NCBI RefSeq assembly: GCF_900109955.1 | Contig: NZ_FOJB01000001.1 | Span: forward strand, 744,001 to 808,000 | Source: Aliiroseovarius sediminilitoris | GTDB taxonomy: Bacteria; Pseudomonadota; Alphaproteobacteria; Rhodobacterales; Rhodobacteraceae | Reading direction: 5' to 3' | Length of the DNA: 64,000 nucleotides | Shown: positions 61,048 to 64,000 of the stretch, one piece after another | How positions within the stretch are numbered: the first letter of the stretch is position 1 | Layout of the letters: the number at the start of each line of letters is the position of its first letter | Notes under the pieces: model-generated | What the model was told of the DNA's origin: nothing | What the model saw: the letters and a program-made list of their open reading frames with translations, nothing else | Databases searched by the model: none | Position numbers and translations under genes: made by a program

Positions 61048-63125
61048 GCGGGGATCATCCCAACCAGCGACGGTTTGGCTTCGGTACCGATTTCTTCGAA
61101 TGACAGAACGGGGTTTGCGATACCTTTGGCAGACAGCACTGTTTTCAAGAACCGTCGTCGCCGGGACGAGGTCACGACGGCAGGGTATATGCCGTTCTCG
61201 CCAGCCCGCGCGATCTTGTCGGCCACGGAATTTGCAAGCCGGTTAAATTCTTCTGGCGGCAATGCGACATCGCTGCCAGCATCGCTGTCAAGCTGATGGG
61301 ATTGAAACATAGCCTCCCATTCTGGTGCAAGTTGAACAAGCGGCACGGTTCCGTCGTCACGTTTCAATTCCGCGATCAGTTGAAACCCCAAGCGCTGGCG
61401 AACATGCTCACAAATGCTGTCTGGCGAGCCATAGACAGGACGTGCTTCGGCAATGGTTTCGATGATCAGGGGGAGGTTGCGGATCGAAACACGCTCTTCC
61501 AGCAATAACCGCAGGACGGTGTGAAGCAGGTCTAGCGGTACTTTTTCCGGCACCAGTTCGTCCAGCAGACGGCGATTGGCCTCGGCCCGGGTTGCGTCGG
61601 ACAGGTTCACGAATTCGTCCAGCAGCCGGCGCAACGCCTTGAACCCGAGCAGCCGCGGGAAGTTGCGTTTCATCACCTCAAGTAAATGGGTCGCAAGAAC
61701 TTCGGTTGGTGCAATGACGGCGCAGCCTGACAATGCGGCTTCTTCCTGTCGGTCAGTGCTGATCCAACGAGCGGGCGCGCCGTAAACCGGCTCTTTCACG
61801 TCGTCGCCGTCGGGCAGGTTGTCGTCTGGGCCGGACAATATGACCAGCGCGCGATGCGCCTGCAAGATATTGCGCGCCTGCTCGACCCCCTGAATCCTGA
61901 TCGCATAGGTGCCAGCGGGAAGTGCGCTGTTATCCGTCAGCCGGATTTCCGGCAAGATCAGCCCGAATGAACTGGCAATGTGATTTCGAATGCTGGCAAT
62001 TCGGGCGTCCAGACCGGTGGCGGGATCCAAGACCATCGACACAAGGTCAGGCGCAAATTCAACGTGGATATCATCCAGATCAAGAATGTCTCCCAGGCTT
62101 TCGACCGGGGTGGCCACGTCGTTGTCAACAAGGTTAGAGGTCGCTTTTTGCGCTTCCGCAAGCTGTATTTGGTGCCCCTTCCAACCGGCTGCCCCCAATG
62201 CGGCCGCACCCAGAATGAACGGCAAGAAGGGCAGCCCGGGAACCAGACCGAACAGCGCCATCAGAACTGCCACAGTGACAAGCGCAGACGGATATCGCCC
62301 AAGTTGTGAAAACAGGGCCAGGTCTGTTGAGCCGGAGGTTCCACCGCGCGCCAGCAGCAGCGCCGAGGCAATTGATATGATCACAGCCGGGATTTGCGTC
62401 ACCAACCCGTCGCCGACGGTCAGGATGGCATAGGTCTGAAATGCGTGTGCGACCTCCATGTCGTGAACCACCACGCCGATCACCAAGCCCATGACCAGAT
62501 TCAGGAATGTGATCAATAGACCTGCCACCGCATCGCCTTTCACGAATTTCGAGGCACCATCCAAAGAGCCAAAGAAGGTGGTTTCTGCCTGCTCTTTTTC
62601 GCGCCGCGATTTGGCTTCAGCGTGGTCGATGGCGCCCGCGGACATGTCACTGTCGATCGCCAACTGCTTGCCTGGCATCCCGTCCAACGCAAACCGCGCG
62701 CCCACTTCTGCCATTCGCGCCGCGCCTTTGGTGATGACGATGAAGTTGACGATCAACAGAACGCAGAATACCACGAGGCCAAGCAGGATGCTGCCACCCA
62801 TGACGAAGCTGGCGAACCCCTCGATCACGCTGCCCGCCGCCGACGTACCGGTGTGGCCCTGTCCAATGATCAGTTTGGTAGACGAGACGTTCAGCGACAG
62901 ACGCAGCATCAGCGATGCCAGCAACACCGTGGGGAAGGCCGAGAAATCCAGTGGTCTTTCGATAAACAATGTGACCGTAAACATCAGAATCGCCAGTGCA
63001 AATGATGCAGCAAGCCCGACATCCAACACCCAGGCCGGCATCGGCAGGATCATCATGACAATGATCGCCATCAAGACCAGAGCCAGCAGGATGGTGGGGC
63101 GGAAGATGTCTTTGATAGTCAGCAT
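61044..63125 (-). CDS. flhA: Flagellar biosynthesis protein FlhA
   Basis: A 693-residue export-gate protein. About eight membrane helices occupy the first ~320 residues, including the conserved cytoplasmic loop GARFALDGMPGKQLAIDSDM. The C-terminal cytoplasmic domain (about 350-693) docks substrates and chaperones (for example RLLDELVPEKVPLDLLHTVL). It forms the nonameric ring of the flagellar type III apparatus. It begins the coupled flhA-fliR-flhB run; the gap upstream likely contains its promoter. Confidence 0.96.
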   Translation of the reverse strand: MLTIKDIFRPTILLALVLMAIIVMMILPMPAWVLDVGLAASFALAILMFTVTLFIERPLDFSAFPTVLLASLMLRLSLNVSSTKLIIGQGHTGTSAAGSVIEGFASFVMGGSILLGLVVFCVLLIVNFIVITKGAARMAEVGARFALDGMPGKQLAIDSDMSAGAIDHAEAKSRREKEQAETTFFGSLDGASKFVKGDAVAGLLITFLNLVMGLVIGVVVHDMEVAHAFQTYAILTVGDGLVTQIPAVIISIASALLLARGGTSGSTDLALFSQLGRYPSALVTVAVLMALFGLVPGLPFLPFILGAAALGAAGWKGHQIQLAEAQKATSNLVDNDVATPVESLGDILDLDDIHVEFAPDLVSMVLDPATGLDARIASIRNHIASSFGLILPEIRLTDNSALPAGTYAIRIQGVEQARNILQAHRALVILSGPDDNLPDGDDVKEPVYGAPARWISTDRQEEAALSGCAVIAPTEVLATHLLEVMKRNFPRLLGFKALRRLLDEFVNLSDATRAEANRRLLDELVPEKVPLDLLHTVLRLLLEERVSIRNLPLIIETIAEARPVYGSPDSICEHVRQRLGFQLIAELKRDDGTVPLVQLAPEWEAMFQSHQLDSDAGSDVALPPEEFNRLANSVADKIARAGENGIYPAVVTSSRRRRFLKTVLSAKGIANPVLSFEEIGTEAKPSLVGMIPA

Positions 63126-63523
63126 GGGCGGGGTTTCCCGGTGACACAGGCAGACCGGCAGACCAGTTCAGAGACGCGGGTCAAGTTATCAGTATTGTGA
63201 TGTGGTGCGGATTGGGCGAGAACTTTGCAATCAAGGGAAAGAGCTTGGTTGGGCGGGAAGACGAGCCCGCGCAGACAATCTGGGTCGACCGGAAGACGAT
63301 CCGGTGTCACCCCGTGAACGAACCCGTCCAGCGGGTCACGGGACCTGACGTACCGTCGATCCACCTGCATTCTGATTGCAGACTGCTTCCCTGCGATGCC
63401 GCCCAGGGTCCGGTGCGGATAGGTGTCGTTCGGATTTGATTTAGGCATTGAGATGCAGGTCCTGCTTCTGTCTGCCACTCAAACTACTCAGCCATGCTTA
63501 ACAAGCAGTAACCACGGCTCCAC
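63126..63523. other. Interval upstream of flhA
   Basis: A 398 bp stretch. A minus-strand frame (63478-63119) of 119 codons is open and would overlap the flhA start by seven bases, but it is rich in Arg, Pro and Cys, has no recognisable motif and no clear ribosome site. I treat it as probably non-coding. No sigma-54 or sigma-28 flagellar promoter with correct spacing was found by eye. Confidence 0.4.
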
Positions 63524-64000
63524 TTATGATGTTGGCGCGCGCTGCAAGGCTTCTTCGATGCGCGCGCGGATTGTCTTGCTGTCTTGGATCATGGTTTCAT
63601 AGGCTTCAAGAGAGATTTCTGCATCAGGGTCATCTACAAAGCTATGCGAAAGACGATCCGTAGGGACGCCGCGCGCGGCCTTCTGGTCGGTTGCCAGCTG
63701 CGCGGTTTCGCGAAGCTTTTGCGATTCGGCGTCATTCAGTCCAATCAGATAACCAAGCGCGACTTTGGCCTGCCCATCGCTTAGGGCAGCCTTGGCGATC
63801 AGCACGCGGGCCTCGCGCCCCGGCGGGGTGGGCTGGTTGGTCAGTATATCTTTCGTCGCCGCTGTAAACCCCAAGCCAAGCAACCTGTCCGCAATCGATA
63901 TCCGCGTCTCTTCATCGGCGTCCGCCCACATGGATGACCCAATGATATTTCGAAGGAAAACGCCGTCGGCAGCGGAGTTGGTCAATGCCATGCCGAACTC
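63524..64000 (-). CDS. C-terminal part of an uncharacterised helical-repeat protein
   Basis: The minus-strand frame is open to the window edge and ends at 63524, giving at least 158 codons. It is helical and repeat-like (ADRLLGLGFTAATKDILTNQ, then AKAALSDGQAKVALGYLIGL), suggesting TPR-type repeats at the end of a longer protein. The frame reads through the ATG at 63991, so the true start is probably outside. Position upstream of flhA on the same strand suggests a motility role, but the sequence alone does not show it. Confidence 0.55.
   Translation of the reverse strand, partial: EFGMALTNSAADGVFLRNIIGSSMWADADEETRISIADRLLGLGFTAATKDILTNQPTPPGREARVLIAKAALSDGQAKVALGYLIGLNDAESQKLRETAQLATDQKAARGVPTDRLSHSFVDDPDAEISLEAYETMIQDSKTIRARIEEALQRAPTS

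Noticed and set aside
63119-63478. A 119-codon minus-strand open frame ending just inside flhA
   Set aside because: No ribosome site, unusual Arg/Pro/Cys content, no motif, and unbiased third codon positions. Kept only as a note under the intergenic interval.
63460-63490. Possible sigma-54 promoter (TGGCAG...GCAG on the minus strand) before flhA
   Set aside because: The GG to GC spacing is nine bases instead of ten, and the -12 element is poor.

Overview
The window looks like a chromosomal segment of a marine-type Rhodobacterales bacterium (Roseobacter group, Alphaproteobacteria). The evidence is the high-GC coding style, a SAM/SAH-type riboswitch in front of metK (a class known from Rhodobacterales), an Irr-type Fur regulator lacking the usual zinc cysteines, the gene strings phoH-ybeY-corC-lnt and ihfB-lapA-trpF-trpB, and a flagellar flhA-fliR-flhB block. 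The genus cannot be fixed from sequence alone. Most of the window is core chromosome. No prophage, intact insertion sequence, CRISPR array or rRNA operon is visible, and there is one tRNA (Arg, anticodon TCT).

Layout. 1-10 kb: tail of a VOC protein, dnaE, a decayed 1 kb stretch with an IS110-like scrap, a TPR-LuxR regulator with its methyltransferase, another empty 0.6 kb, then a Pit phosphate transporter and a Nudix hydrolase. 10-16.4 kb: hrpB, meaB, an ABC exporter behind a structured leader, and rpmB. 16.5-25.2 kb: a PCuAC copper-chaperone pair, a coupled HxlR-sirtuin pair, small enzymes, a leucine-dehydrogenase-like gene divergent from an Lrp regulator, a broken tail-anchored gene, and lepA. 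25.3-26.6 kb: an AT-rich islet with two unrecognised genes and a strong RNA hairpin. 26.7-34.1 kb: phnA-like gene, two mini membrane proteins, tRNA-Arg, and a six-gene catabolic-looking operon on the minus strand.

34.2-37.5 kb holds the unsaturated fatty acid genes fabA-fabB-fabI, divergent from irr. 37.5-48.7 kb holds slyD, miaB, phoH-ybeY-corC-lnt, the riboswitch and metK, trmB, aroA and cmk. 48.8-58.7 kb holds a nitroreductase, rpsA, ihfB, lapA, trpF, trpB, a serine hydrolase, a DUF2332 gene, pth, an FkbM-type methyltransferase and rplY. 58.7-64 kb is a minus-strand flagellar export operon that runs off the window.

The least expected signal is a dispersed structured repeat: a conserved ~32-nt core followed by two or three tandem stem-loops, each with exactly three loop bases. 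It occurs in four full copies, plus one eroded core, immediately downstream of genes. Other points of interest are the metK riboswitch with an unusually long connector, the leader with mutually exclusive stems and a 10-codon reading frame before the ABC exporter, the AT-rich islet, and the six-gene operon whose enolase-superfamily member has Gly where relatives carry a metal-binding Asp.
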